Positions 1 through 9,591 of a stretch of 28,973 nt of DNA are shown piece by piece (within the stretch, counting starts at the first letter, position 1; each line of letters begins with the position of its first letter). The stretch comes from Salisapilia sapeloensis (taxonomy: Eukaryota; Oomycota; Peronosporomycetes; Peronosporales; Salisapiliaceae), in the NCBI GenBank assembly GCA_023334545.1, contig JAADVB010000229.1, positions 1-28,973 on the forward strand, in the 5' to 3' direction. Both the position numbers and the translations under genes were made by a program. The notes beneath the pieces are model-generated. The model saw only the letters and a list, made by a program, of their open reading frames with translations, ran no database searches and was not told the DNA's origin.

Positions 1-120
1 CTCCCATACACGCCACACCAGGTCGCGGAGCGGGATAGCTGCTCCCACGGCAGTTTCGAAACCCTTCTGACCAGAAATACGAGAGCAGCAGAAACAAAAC
101 CTATACTTTTCTCCATAGAG
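1..120. other. Left-edge stretch, possibly coding
   Basis: The first 60 or so bases are clearly richer in G+C than the following kilobase, which suggests the edge of a gene. On the minus strand a frame reads KGFETAVGAAIPLRDL and could be an exon whose acceptor is the CAG near position 47. On the plus strand the frame starting at base 1 is also open to about 150. I recognise neither product and cannot choose the strand. Confidence 0.2.
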
Positions 121-1299
121 CTTTTATTTGTAGTTGAGTGTTGTGTATGATCTAGCTACTTTTGAAAGCTTTTTTGTGCGTCACATCAGACGTAAAGGAC
201 AGTCAGCTCTGTTTGGCTAACGAGCATAATAATCGAAGCTTGGTGGTCCAGGTTACCATCCATGCAGTTGAGTCTGTGCGAGCGTATACACTGCCTAAGC
301 TCTTCACTGCTTTCTATTATCAACCGTGCCATCCCGTTATCCCTATTTTTATACTTTTGCAAGCTCTTTGATCTCGGCCCCATACTCACCATCGCTCGGT
401 CCAATCTCATGATCAGAGCCTTCGCTACTCTAAATAGTGGCGGCATCTTCGGTGCTCAACACATTGGCGTGTGCAAAGCTAAGAAGCACAGTATTGGCAA
501 ACGATCCGAACTGATCTACATATCACTGTTAAGCACATTGTACTGCGTGCATTCGGCTGAGTGCTGATATGTACATCCGTCACCAATGGAACTTCAAATC
601 TGGCAGCTTACCAAACTTTATAACAATGGAAACTGCGTATCACGTAGCGATTCAGAAAATGAAGATATCGGTGTCTCGAAGCTACAAAACGCTGACAGCC
701 TGAGCCAAAGAGATATTAGTCCCTGAGTCGATGACAACGCAGACAAGAATTGCAGTGTTATAGACCAAGAAGAGTCCGCTTGAAATTAATTGATGCCGGT
801 ATCACCGACTTATCTCGTACCTTCTGCACTCGACTTAATCTATCGGTTGGCTGGTTCCCTTAACTATACACCTCATTGTGTTAAGTCGCAGTCGATGCAT
901 TAAGTATTTGCATGACAATCTCTATTTAGACAACAGGATTGGGCATAACCTCCATCCTTCTGTTCCCATTCGCTCCACATTGATACTCGTAAGTGCTGGT
1001 GTGCTTCAAGACGAGAAGATATTCGATGGACGGGTTGGTCTGTCATATATGCTGAGCCTCACGAAGCTGTTGGACCCATTCAGTCAATGTCATGCTAGTT
1101 ACTCGATGACAACAAAGCTTCGAGAATATGTGCAAGACTTAAGGTTCATGAATGGAGGACATTATAGTTTCGATATGAAGCCACAGTTGTAATATTGAGT
1201 TTACTAGTAGAAATCAATGTACCATTTCTTCCAACGGCACATCCGTACAGACAAATGTCAATCGGTATCCTTGATCATACCGATTTCGCGATACGCTCC
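121..1299. other. Gene-poor spacer
   Basis: No gene is supported here. The longest open frames (for example plus strand about 839-1192, with no ATG at its beginning) match no family I know. A plus-strand frame from 586 to 783 has protein-like composition but an internal TGA at 724-726. I see no tRNA, no repeat array and no transposon ends. Confidence 0.5.
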
Positions 1300-2547
1300 T
1301 TAAGCTTGATCCGTCATTTTCTCATATGCAGTGTCCTTGAGTGTCGCACCCTCGGTTACGTCGACAGTGCTGTCGTCAAGCGTCGGAAGGGAAGGATGAG
1401 AGCTCTGTCGTCCAAGCATCGAGTACGATTGGGACACACTGGCAGGAGTGCCATGCTCCAATCCGGCATACACGAGCAAAGCATCCTGCTCTCTCGACAC
1501 CACGTGTTCATCGTAATCTCTCGTCTGGTAATCGACATGCACGAACGCACGCTCGACATCTTCCAATTGCTCAACTTTGAATTGCAATTGCAACGCAATG
1601 TCATGTGCTTTCTTCACCGTCATCTCTCCCGGGACGACTACTTCGAGTTCCACGAGGTATTTGGATCCAAAGTGATACGCTCTTAGAATGTCCAGCGATA
1701 GAGCATGGTGATGGCTGTTACACAAGTCTCGAACATCATTCATAAAGTCTTCACTTGCACGCACACCGACAAGCTGATTGACTTGTTCTTTGCCCATTTT
1801 ACCCCATGAAAACATGATGAAGAGGAAGATGAGGACAGCACCCAAGGGATCCACGAACCATGCATCTGGTTCAAAAGATGCGACGATATAAGCGACGTAG
1901 GCAATGATGTTACTCATCACGTCATTCCGGTTGTCCTGCTGGATGGCATCGACAGCACCGGACCATGTGAAGGTGAGCACCCAACGCGTGTAGAAGATCA
2001 ATCCGATCTTCATACCAACTGCGGTGAGACCGATGACGAGGGCGACGGTGGAAATGGTCGGAGCTTCCGCTTCGCCATGCAAGAATCCGTCGACGAGCTC
2101 GGAGATACCTTCTTGGACGAAGTACCCGGCGACGATGACCATGACGCTCGAGGCGATAATGATCGCTACGGGTTCGAAGCGAGAGGTACCGGCAGGGTAC
2201 TTGGCATAGTCACGACGAGCCTTTTCGCTGTCGCCTCGACTGCGTGTTCCAGCGTACCAGAGTAGGAACTGGACACCGAGGTCGATCATGTTTTCCACGA
2301 CTGCCGAGAGCAAGGCGAGGGAGCCACTTGCAACCACAACACCAGTCATGGAAGCCACGATGAGAATGTTGGTGCATAGAGAAGCTTGTAGGACGAGGGA
2401 GACATGATCGAGTGGACGCTCCCCACGTAAAGTCTCTTTAAACACTTGCCAGCGAGAGGCTAGCGGCAGGGCTGGAGCATCCCCATCCGCATTCGAGGTG
2501 GCGCTACTGCGAGAGATACTTTGACGTGTACTTAGTCGAAGGCTCAT
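1300..2547 (-). CDS. Cation diffusion facilitator, Mn-CDF (MTP8-11-like) type
   Basis: Intronless, 415 aa. It is a CDF metal/proton antiporter, probably moving Mn2+ out of the cytosol into an endomembrane compartment or out of the cell. About six hydrophobic segments lie between residues 50 and 250, followed by the CDF cytosolic C-terminal domain (about 262-342, ending VERAFVHVDY, very like plant MTP11). The TM5 metal site is D205xxxD209, the DxxxD form that marks the Mn subgroup. The matching TM2 site is E85xxxD89 instead of the usual DxxxD. The KYPAGTSRFEPV segment (residues 116-127) corresponds to the family's KYPxGxxRxxP loop. The ATG at 2545-2547 is the first in frame. It is divergent from the DUF2062 gene over 187 bp. 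Membership of the CDF family is near certain; Mn specificity is inferred. Confidence 0.93.
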   Translation of the reverse strand: MSLRLSTRQSISRSSATSNADGDAPALPLASRWQVFKETLRGERPLDHVSLVLQASLCTNILIVASMTGVVVASGSLALLSAVVENMIDLGVQFLLWYAGTRSRGDSEKARRDYAKYPAGTSRFEPVAIIIASSVMVIVAGYFVQEGISELVDGFLHGEAEAPTISTVALVIGLTAVGMKIGLIFYTRWVLTFTWSGAVDAIQQDNRNDVMSNIIAYVAYIVASFEPDAWFVDPLGAVLIFLFIMFSWGKMGKEQVNQLVGVRASEDFMNDVRDLCNSHHHALSLDILRAYHFGSKYLVELEVVVPGEMTVKKAHDIALQLQFKVEQLEDVERAFVHVDYQTRDYDEHVVSREQDALLVYAGLEHGTPASVSQSYSMLGRQSSHPSLPTLDDSTVDVTEGATLKDTAYEKMTDQA

Positions 2548-2734
2548 GGGAGAAAAAGAAGAAGAATATCGATGGTTCTTGGCCCGTAGTCAATCGACGT
2601 ATGGTGGTGCAGCTATGCTCTGCTCGAACAATTGACAACCATCTAGTGATTAAAACTTACAAATAATAGTCAAATGTTCGGAATTAGTTAAAAACATTTC
2701 AAACATCATCGCATCACCCGACTTTCTATTCGAA
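2548..2734. promoter_or_regulatory. Divergent intergenic promoter region
   Basis: This 187-bp spacer separates the start codons of the minus-strand CDF transporter and the plus-strand DUF2062 gene, so it must hold both 5' ends and probably both core promoters. I cannot point to a specific bound motif. The call rests on gene orientation alone. Confidence 0.45.
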
Positions 2735-3403
2735 ATGGACTTCTTTGACGAAAAAGTAAAGCAGCCTGTGGTGAAGCTACTCAAGTCTGGAGGTAGAGAT
2801 TGCTGGTGGGATGTGAAGTAATGTCGTATTGATGACCTTTTGCTGCAGCATCGCCGAGTAGCTTGGCATTGGCCATGGCGTTTGGTGTGTCTGGAGGCAT
2901 TTTTCCGATCCCAGGACTGACGACTGTGCCAGTGACCATGGCCATCTTCCTCTTTGGGCTCAATCCAGTGGCTGCCATGCTCACGAATTACCTGTGCACG
3001 CCTTTGAACATTGCATCGATTCCTGTCTTCATGTACGTAGCCTTGTATCAATGGAAGATCCTATCGATCTAATCGAAATATTGCTATAAATAGCCACTAT
3101 GGCGAGCTGGCATTTGGTGGATCCGATGGAGGCGGCAGTGATTTCTCCGTCTCGAAATTCACAGAGGTATTAGCATGACCACTTCCTCTATTATCAACGT
3201 AATGATAATCATATCTTGCTCAGGACTTGCAAAACGACACAGTCAATACGCTGCTTGAATTCCGCTTCCTCCTCTTGCATGCAATCTATGTCTGGATCGC
3301 CATCTTCCCTGTCGTAACGATCGTACTATACGCCATCTTGACACCCATCCTCCGCCGAGCCATGCCGAAAGACACCTCGTCCAAGACACAAAAGCAGCAA
3401 TAA
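2735..3403 (+). CDS. DUF2062-family small membrane protein, four exons
   Basis: Four exons (2735-2792, 2849-3032, 3094-3166, 3224-3403) join without frame errors into 164 aa. All three introns (56, 61 and 57 nt) are GT...AG. The core, about residues 25-75, has GVSGGIFPIPGLTT, then a hydrophobic stretch, then the NYLCTPLN segment. This is the pattern of DUF2062 proteins: a glycine/proline-rich re-entrant-looking loop, then N-x-NPLT-like. A second hydrophobic segment (LLLHAIYVWIAIFPVV) lies near the C terminus and the protein ends in a basic Lys/Gln tail. Molecular function of the family is not established. The ATG at 2735 is the only one that joins the first donor in phase. The next gene starts 145 bp downstream on the same strand. 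Confidence 0.8.
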
Positions 3404-3547
3404 TTTCTTTGAACACGTCATGCTTTCGCCCTGGCCTGTCGCGTGTACGAAATGTACCTACTAGTGATTGGTTTCATCTGGTAGAGAAATATAGATGATT
3501 GGATACGTACGTGCAACAATCGTCCAAGTGCCTCGAGGAGCTCGAAG

Positions 3548-5437
3548 ATGATGTCGTTAATTGCAGATCCGAAATTGGACTCGTGGGACGCGGACACTGT
3601 AGATAGCACTTCAGCAGGCGAAGACGATCTAGACGCCATGGATGGCCAAGCAATGATATTACCGAGATCTCGGTCCAGTCTCTCGAACAAAGGGGAGGAA
3701 CTACCACTCCAGCCGACGTCACGACGCAAGGATGGCTCGACACCCGTCTACCTTTACCTCCTCACTGTTTGCTCTGCACTAGGCGGATTTCTCTTCGGAT
3801 ACGATACTGTACCTATCTATCTTGTGTGCATACGGAAAAATATGATGACGAACGAATAAACGTAGGGAGTCATTTCGGGAGCGCTCGTTCTGTTGCGAAG
3901 TCCAGACTCGTTCAACCTGTCTGCAGTCCAAAGCGAAACGGTCGTATCTGCGGCAGTGTTCGGTGCCATCATTGGTGCGATCGCTAGTAGCTATGGAAAC
4001 CACTTGTTGGGCAGACGTCCCGTCATTTTACTTTCCTCCTTCCTCTTCACACTTGGATCAATCCTCATGGGATTCGCTGCCAACTTTACTGCCCTGCTGT
4101 TTGGTAGGCTGATCGTTGGGTTTGCCATCGGTGCATCGTCCATGACTGGTACGCAAAATCATCCGATATCATCTACATATATGCTAACACAAGTGCTAGT
4201 TCCTTTATACATCGCCGAAGTCTCGCCTCCCGATATCCGGGGTACTCTTGTATCCGTAAACACTCTATTCCTAACCGGAGGTCAATTCTTTGCATCTCTC
4301 TTGGATGCTTTTCTAAGTGAAGTCCATGATGGATGGAGGTTCATGCTAGGAGCAGCAGCCATACCAGCTCTATTGCAGTTCCTAGGTTTCTTAGTTCTAC
4401 CTGAAAGCCCCCGCTACCTCGTCAGCAAGTCTCACACGAGAGCTGCTCAAGATGCTTTGGCTCAAATTCGAGGCACAAGTGATATCGAGTCCGAGTTTCG
4501 ACACATGGAGTCCGAAGTGCTGGAGCACAAACGAGAGTCTCGTGGTAGTATCCTAGAGGGATTGAAGGAACCTAGTGTACGTCGAGCCCTCATGCTCGGC
4601 TGCTCTCTTCAAGCTTTGCAGCAGGCTTGTGGCATCAATACTGTCATGTACTATGGCGCAACGATCGTCCAGCTAGCAGGCTTTGCCGATGCGTCTACAG
4701 CGATATGGCTATCCACACTAGTCGCCTTTAGCAACTTCATTTTCACCTTTGTAGGCATCTATCTTGTTGATCGACTTGGCCGACGCAGTCTCACATTGTG
4801 GAGTCTTGCAGGCGTTGTCATCATGCTCACGTCTCTCGGTGCTTCTTTCTACATTGCAGACCACACGTCAGACGCTGTAACTAGCGTCGGCGATTGCAGT
4901 CGTATTTCGTCATGTTTCTCTTGTGCTGCTAGTGACCAATGTGGGCTATGCGCTCAGCCTTTGGATAGTGGTAGCGACAACTTCGTGTGTGCACCAGCTA
5001 GTGGTAGCAGTATGGATGGTACCTTTGGCGTCTGCAGCTCGAACGATTGGCATTTCCATGACTGTCCAACAGACAGCAAAGTCCCAGGCGTCTTCATTCT
5101 CATTGCGTTGTTCGTCTACTTGGCTGTCTTTGCCAGTGGCATGGGATGCATGCCCTGGACAGTCAACGCCGAGATCTACCCTCTCCACGCACGTAACTTT
5201 GCACTGAGCGCTGCAACGTCCGTGAACTGGATCACTAACCTTGTCGTCTCGTTCACTTTTCTCTCGGTCGTGCAAGAACTGTCACCGTCAGGTGCCTTTT
5301 GGCTGTATGCAGTCATCGCTCTTGCCGGATTCGTCTATTTGTTTGGAGCAATGCCAGAGACGAAAGGTTTGGAATTAGAGGAGATACAAGCACTTTTTGA
5401 ACCGAAACAAAAGTATGTAGCCGTACGCCAGACATGA
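3548..5437 (+). CDS. Major facilitator sugar porter, proton/myo-inositol type with PSI domain
   Basis: Three exons (3548-3808, 3866-4148, 4200-5437) give 593 aa. The join across intron 1 restores GGFLFGYDTGVISGALVLL, the signature of TM1 in the sugar porter family. Intron 2 (51 nt) restores MTVPLYIAEVSP. Other family marks are GRRP, PESPRYL, VDRLGRRS and the C-terminal PETKG. Between TM9 and TM10 there is a long outside loop with eight cysteines (about C414 to C470) spaced CxxxxxCxxCxxxxxCxxC, which is a PSI (plexin-semaphorin-integrin) domain. That loop is typical of SLC2A13/HMIT and plant INT inositol/H+ symporters, so inositol is the likely substrate. The N terminus (about 65 residues) is acidic and cytosolic. 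Transporter family is certain; substrate is inferred. Intron 2 is in frame and stop-free, so its retention would still give a protein. Confidence 0.92.
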
Positions 5438-5463
5438 TGTAAATGGGAAATAGAGAACGACTT

Positions 5464-6474
5464 TTACTTCTTTCGTTTCTTTTCTAAACGTGCCCTCGCA
5501 GCAGCAAATGCCTCTTCACTCGGCTCTTCTTCTACCCTTTTTTTCTTTCGCTTCTGACTTGGTTTGGTATACTTTGCTTCCAAATCCGATAAGACGTTCT
5601 TGTAGCCGCGGTTACTGCTGATAGATATACATGAGGAGACGATATGAATTTGATAACAGCATGACGTCTACCTAGACGTAGTCAAAGCAAGATCACTTCT
5701 GCCCAAAATAGCCTTCTTGAGCTCTTCCACTTCACGTGCTTCTTTTTCCTCCTTTGCCCTCTTACGCTTTTCCTGAGCCTTTGTCATCTTCTTTGGCTTC
5801 TTTTTCAAATACTTAGTCCATTCTGGTATTTCCTCCACCTACATTTAATCGTTACATCTTTGTTCAACAGTCTATCCTACAACTGAACGTACTTCTTCAT
5901 TCTTAATAGCTTCCTGGATAATGTCTTTAAAGCGAGTTTCATCGGCGTCAGTGCACAGCATGACGCTGTTTAGGATGTCCTCCATCTTCCCATCGACCGT
6001 CTCATACGCTCGTAAGATATCCAACCGTTCTTCCTCAGAATACCGGTACTCTTGCTCGAACTTGTCAATATCTTCCTGTGTCACCTTTGGGAACAACGTA
6101 TCAAAGTAATTTTTCCACGTCTCGTAACTTGGTGTCTCGCCCGTCTCGGCATCTGAGTTCAGGATGCCACCCGTTTCATCATAGTATTTACGAGACTCAG
6201 CATTGCTGAGAAGAGAGTGGATAGCACTCAATGCCTGGAACTTTGTCGTTGCGGCTGCTTTTGCATCGTCACCTCCACGCTGTTTATCAGGATGCTATTC
6301 TAATCACATGAGCATGTCGGAAAAATGGGATAAAGAGGAAGGCAGTACATAACGCAAGGCTAGCTTCTTGTACGCACGAGTAATCTGCTTCTCATCAGCA
6401 GTTGCGGATACACCAATTACTTCATACAAGTTGCATCCTTGACCAAAGACCGACGCAATAAGCTCGACACTCAT
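5464..6474 (-). CDS. J-domain protein, DNAJC9-like
   Basis: Four exons on the minus strand (6474-6349, 6294-5893, 5838-5672, 5617-5464) give 282 aa. Each of the three introns is exactly 54 nt. The J domain occupies about residues 14-78 and its HPD catalytic tripeptide is H43-P44-D45, split from the preceding helix by intron 1. The following part (a DETG block, then a long region with EDIDKFEQEYRYSEEER and a conserved FKDIIQEAIKNEEV helix) matches the layout of DNAJC9, a histone H3-H4 co-chaperone that recruits HSP70. The C terminus is lysine/arginine-rich, fitting a nuclear location. The start at 6474 gives MSVELIASVFGQGCNLYEVI, in register with family N termini. Its 3' end is 26 bp from that of the convergent transporter gene, so the transcripts probably overlap. 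Confidence 0.88.
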
Positions 6475-6635
6475 CTTGTCGGTTTTTGCATCAATTTGTG
6501 TCCAAATGGTCGTTCTACCATCTTGTCCATCTACTTACTTTATATTTGTATACCGACGGTGGTTTTACCAACTTGAATGACGTTGACAAGACATCCGATG
6601 ACATTTTCAGACACTTATTTTCTACCTCCTGTACG
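6475..6635. promoter_or_regulatory. Divergent intergenic promoter region
   Basis: A 161-bp spacer lies between the start of the minus-strand DNAJC9-like gene and the chosen ATG (6636) of the plus-strand SDR-SCP2 gene. Both promoters must lie in or near it. An ATG at 6486 is in frame with the SDR gene, but its extra 50 residues have no counterpart in the family, so I treat this stretch as noncoding. No specific motif was identified. Confidence 0.4.
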
Positions 6636-8165
6636 ATGCAACTGACTTTTGAAAATGGAGATCAAGCTCCTGTGGCTATCATTACAGGTGCTGCGAGAGG
6701 GTTGGGTCGTGCTTGGTCCATCGCTCTTGCTTCCAGAGGCGTGCGAGTGGTGGTGAATGACAATGACAAGGATCAGACGCTCCTCCAGTCTCTCGTACGC
6801 GAGATCGAAGGGAAGGGAGGTAGTGCCGTCGCCGACTTCCACAGCGTTGAGGATGGAGAGAAGACTGTTGAGGCTGCGTATAAACAGTTTCGTCGCATCG
6901 ATATCCTTATTAATGTAGAGTCTATGCAGGATACATGTACAGCGTGCTCTTCTGACCTTTCGAGGTACAATGGTATAGAATGCAACGGTCATCCGGGACG
7001 GATCCTTCCGAAAGATGACAAAGGAATCATGGTAGTCTCTTGTTATATCGACGTACAATCTATCCGGTATGAGCGAAACGATAGGGACCAAGTCTATCGA
7101 TCCAGTCTCTATGGAGCTTTTGTCATTTCTCGAGCGGTGTGGCCGATCATGCGAGAGCAAAAGTACGGACGCATCCTCAACTGCGTCTCCGGTGCCGGGC
7201 TCTATGGAAACTTTGGACAAGTCAATTACGCAGCGGCGAAAATGGGTCTCGTCGGCTTCACGACTGCACTGAACCGTGAAGGTACCTCGACTACATCTGA
7301 TTCTGTCGCAAGATAGTCATCTAGTTGGTAGGGATCAAGTACAACATCCATGTAAACGCCATCTCTCCCGTTGCCGGCACTCGACTGACCGAGTCGGTGA
7401 TGCCCACCGACGTGTGCCAAGCGCTGAAACCAGAGCTGACGTCCCCCATCGTCGTCTACCTTTGCCATCCGTCTTGTCCAGCCAACGGCGAGCTCTTTGA
7501 AGTAGTCTTCTCCTTGCATTCATACAGTAGGAAGATCGTGACGTATGGAGATAGATGGGTGGAGGATGGGTTGGGAAGCTACGAGTGCAGCGAACGCAAG
7601 GCGTCCGGTTCCCATCGAACTTCACACCGGAAGTTGTGGCAGAGCACTGGCAAGACATTGTCGACTTTGGTCGCGTTACGCATCCGACGACGACGCAAGA
7701 ATCTTTTGAACCGATCATGCGCAACATAGCATCACCTCCATCCGTCGTCTCGACCTCCTCCTCGAGGCAGTGCGACGCAGTGTTCACCAAGCTGAGGCAG
7801 ACGCTGCAGACGGAGCGAAAGCAGTGGGCTCGACAGATCAATGGCGTGATGGAGTGGCATGTGAGCAAAGAAGTGTGGACCATTGCTCTCCTGAAAGGCC
7901 AGGCGACTGTCGTGAAAGGCAAGGACGATCGGTACCCACCCGAGCTTCGTATCTACATTGATGAGCAAGATTTCTTGGATCTTGCGTCTGGCAAGATTCG
8001 ACTGCAACAGGTACGTTCGATCGAATGAGATGCTCGATAGGACCTAACGTTCTTTTGCTCTAGGCCATGTGGGCGAAGAAGTTGCGTTTGGAAGGCAACT
8101 TGAAACTTGCGATGAAGCTCCAGCCGTTTGCTGATCTGCTGCAGAGCCCTCGCGCCAGATTGTAG
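6636..8165 (+). CDS. Peroxisomal SDR-SCP2 protein (MFE2-type 3-hydroxyacyl-CoA dehydrogenase, no hydratase domain)
   Basis: Six exons (6636-6914, 6979-7031, 7085-7281, 7332-7501, 7555-8010, 8064-8165) join in phase into 418 aa. Residues about 1-300 form a short-chain dehydrogenase like that of multifunctional enzyme type 2 (HSD17B4): the NAD-binding TGAARGLG is at 17-24 and the catalytic residues S146, Y159 and K163 lie in the SGAGLYGNFGQVNYAAAK block. Residues about 309-410 form an SCP2 sterol/acyl-CoA-binding domain. The last three residues, ARL, are a PTS1 peroxisomal import signal. The MaoC-like hydratase 2 domain that normally lies between the two is absent. The usual NNAG motif reads NNAT (93-96). 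Expected role: 3R-hydroxyacyl-CoA oxidation in peroxisomal beta-oxidation. Upstream ATG at 6486 is in frame but gives an unrelated N-terminal extension. Confidence 0.9.
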
Positions 8166-8338
8166 TTGCAGAGACGTCAGTTGGGAAACATGAAACACGC
8201 AATCGGAAGATACTTTTACGTCTTTCTGCTACTGCTTTCGATCTCTTTCGTAGACTTGTGCTTTCGTGCTATATGATGAGTTACGAGGCAAGCGGGTCAT
8301 CTGATCAATTGTAGATGTGGCTCCGATGACGCTAGTCG

Positions 8339-8509
8339 ATGGCTGCTGATGCGTCCAGAGGGCTGACTCCGAGGCTGGTTGTCCCCACGATAGAAACGTC
8401 AGTGAACGGAAGGTTCGAAACAGATCTGTTTAGACTTCACTTCGAATGTATAGACCAAGGCGGCGGTGAAGATCGATGGGAAGTGGAATGCATATCAGCG
8501 AAGAAATGA
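8339..8509 (+). CDS. Possible small protein, 56 aa, unrecognised
   Basis: An ATG-to-TGA frame encodes 56 residues beginning MAADASRGLTPRLVVP and ending VECISAKK. Amino-acid composition is balanced, with alternating hydrophobic and polar residues, unlike most frames in the AT-rich spacers. It follows the SDR-SCP2 stop by 173 bp on the same strand. No homology or domain is recognised, and a frame of this length can arise by chance. Confidence 0.2.
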   Translation: MAADASRGLTPRLVVPTIETSVNGRFETDLFRLHFECIDQGGGEDRWEVECISAKK

Positions 8510-8963
8510 ACTATCCGCACTTTGTTAACATGTATTAATAGAGAGTGTGGTAGCAACATGGATAGATTGACAATGGCACGTGAACGAGTATCGAGGGAAG
8601 ACGATACAGAGGTCGAGGATGACACACATACACGATAGCACTACAGAAGAGTTTACATACAAATAGAGTCGACCAGAAATGATTTTTGAAGTAGCACAAC
8701 CCCTATCATTCCCGTCAAGAGCTGCTCGCATCTCTGTAATTTGCTTCCTCGTCTTCAATGGTGACAGAGACGATGGGGCATAGTAGACGCCTGTGAAAAG
8801 CCTCCAGCAGGAGGTCAGACAGAAATTTAGCTGGCCAGGCCATACCAATGCTCGTTCGGTTGCCAACGTGAACGCATCCAGATGTCTACAGCTGATAGGA
8901 TTCACTCGGTGCATCATGGCGTCTCAGCCTTTCTACAAACTCCACCACTATGGAGCTCCTGCA

Positions 8964-8995
8964 TATCCATCGGGTTCTGAAACCCTTGATGGATA
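8964..8995. repeat. Inverted repeat / hairpin
   Basis: The left arm TATCCATCGGGTT (8964-8976) pairs with AACCC-TT-GATGGATA (8981-8995) around a CTGA tetraloop. This gives 13 Watson-Crick pairs with a single 2-nt bulge (TT, 8986-8987). It lies in a gene-free spacer about 600 bp upstream of the first HTH-UPRTase-like gene. Function is unknown. Confidence 0.6.
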
Positions 8996-9591
8996 CGTGA
9001 TGTCACTAAGATGGTGAATAAGATGTGATATTACGACAGGTCTCAGCGCAGCAGCGAATTAACGACCCTATGCAGATGTATGTACTTGACAAACACCGTG
9101 ACAGATGGCCTCTGGACCGAACTTATTCAGTTCATTCTGCCCCTGCGCTACCATCCTCCGGATTTTCACACGCCAACTTACCATTCGTAACCAACCGAAT
9201 AGCTTCCCGACTCATTCTGACTGTACACAAAGCCAGCTAACTCTTCGTACGACGAAGGTTGTGTGAACAGGTAATACTCGCCAAGGTGATTACTAGCGTG
9301 CAATAAGTCTACACATCATCAAAAGGTGCTGCCTGTGCAAGACCTGGACGACCACATGTGCGCTCCCAGTCGGCTTGCTGCTATCGCGCTTTGAAATACG
9401 CACGTAAGCTCTTACTCACTTCTAAATTGGCCGTTTCGGAGACACATCAACTTTTTCGACATCGATCATCGACTTTGCCGGATACACAAATACTTCTCGC
9501 CATTCCCTTGTAGCCGTTACAGGTGTTGCTTTCGCCACTGACCACCTGACGTAAAATTCTCTGGTGAACCATACCCATTACATTTGATTTC

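Larger units (their letters stand above)
8166..9591. other. Gene-poor spacer with a hairpin and one small reading frame
   Basis: I find no family-supported gene in these 1.4 kb. A 56-codon plus-strand frame (8339-8509) and a strong hairpin at 8964-8995 are listed separately. Other open frames on both strands, the longest about 130 codons on the minus strand at 8525-8917, have no recognisable domain. Confidence 0.5.

Noticed and set aside
586-783. Plus-strand frame of 65 codons with protein-like composition
   Set aside because: Internal TGA at 724-726, no recognisable homology, and no flanking exons that join in phase.
839-1192. Open frame of 117 codons on the plus strand
   Set aside because: No ATG at its beginning, no family match; a frame of this length is expected by chance in about 11 kb of spacer read in six frames.
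6486-6635. N-terminal extension of the SDR-SCP2 protein from an upstream ATG
   Set aside because: The extra 50 residues are unlike any MFE2 N terminus and would occupy almost all of the divergent promoter.
8525-8917. Minus-strand frame of 130 codons
   Set aside because: Low-complexity, cysteine-rich composition typical of antisense noncoding sequence; no domain seen.
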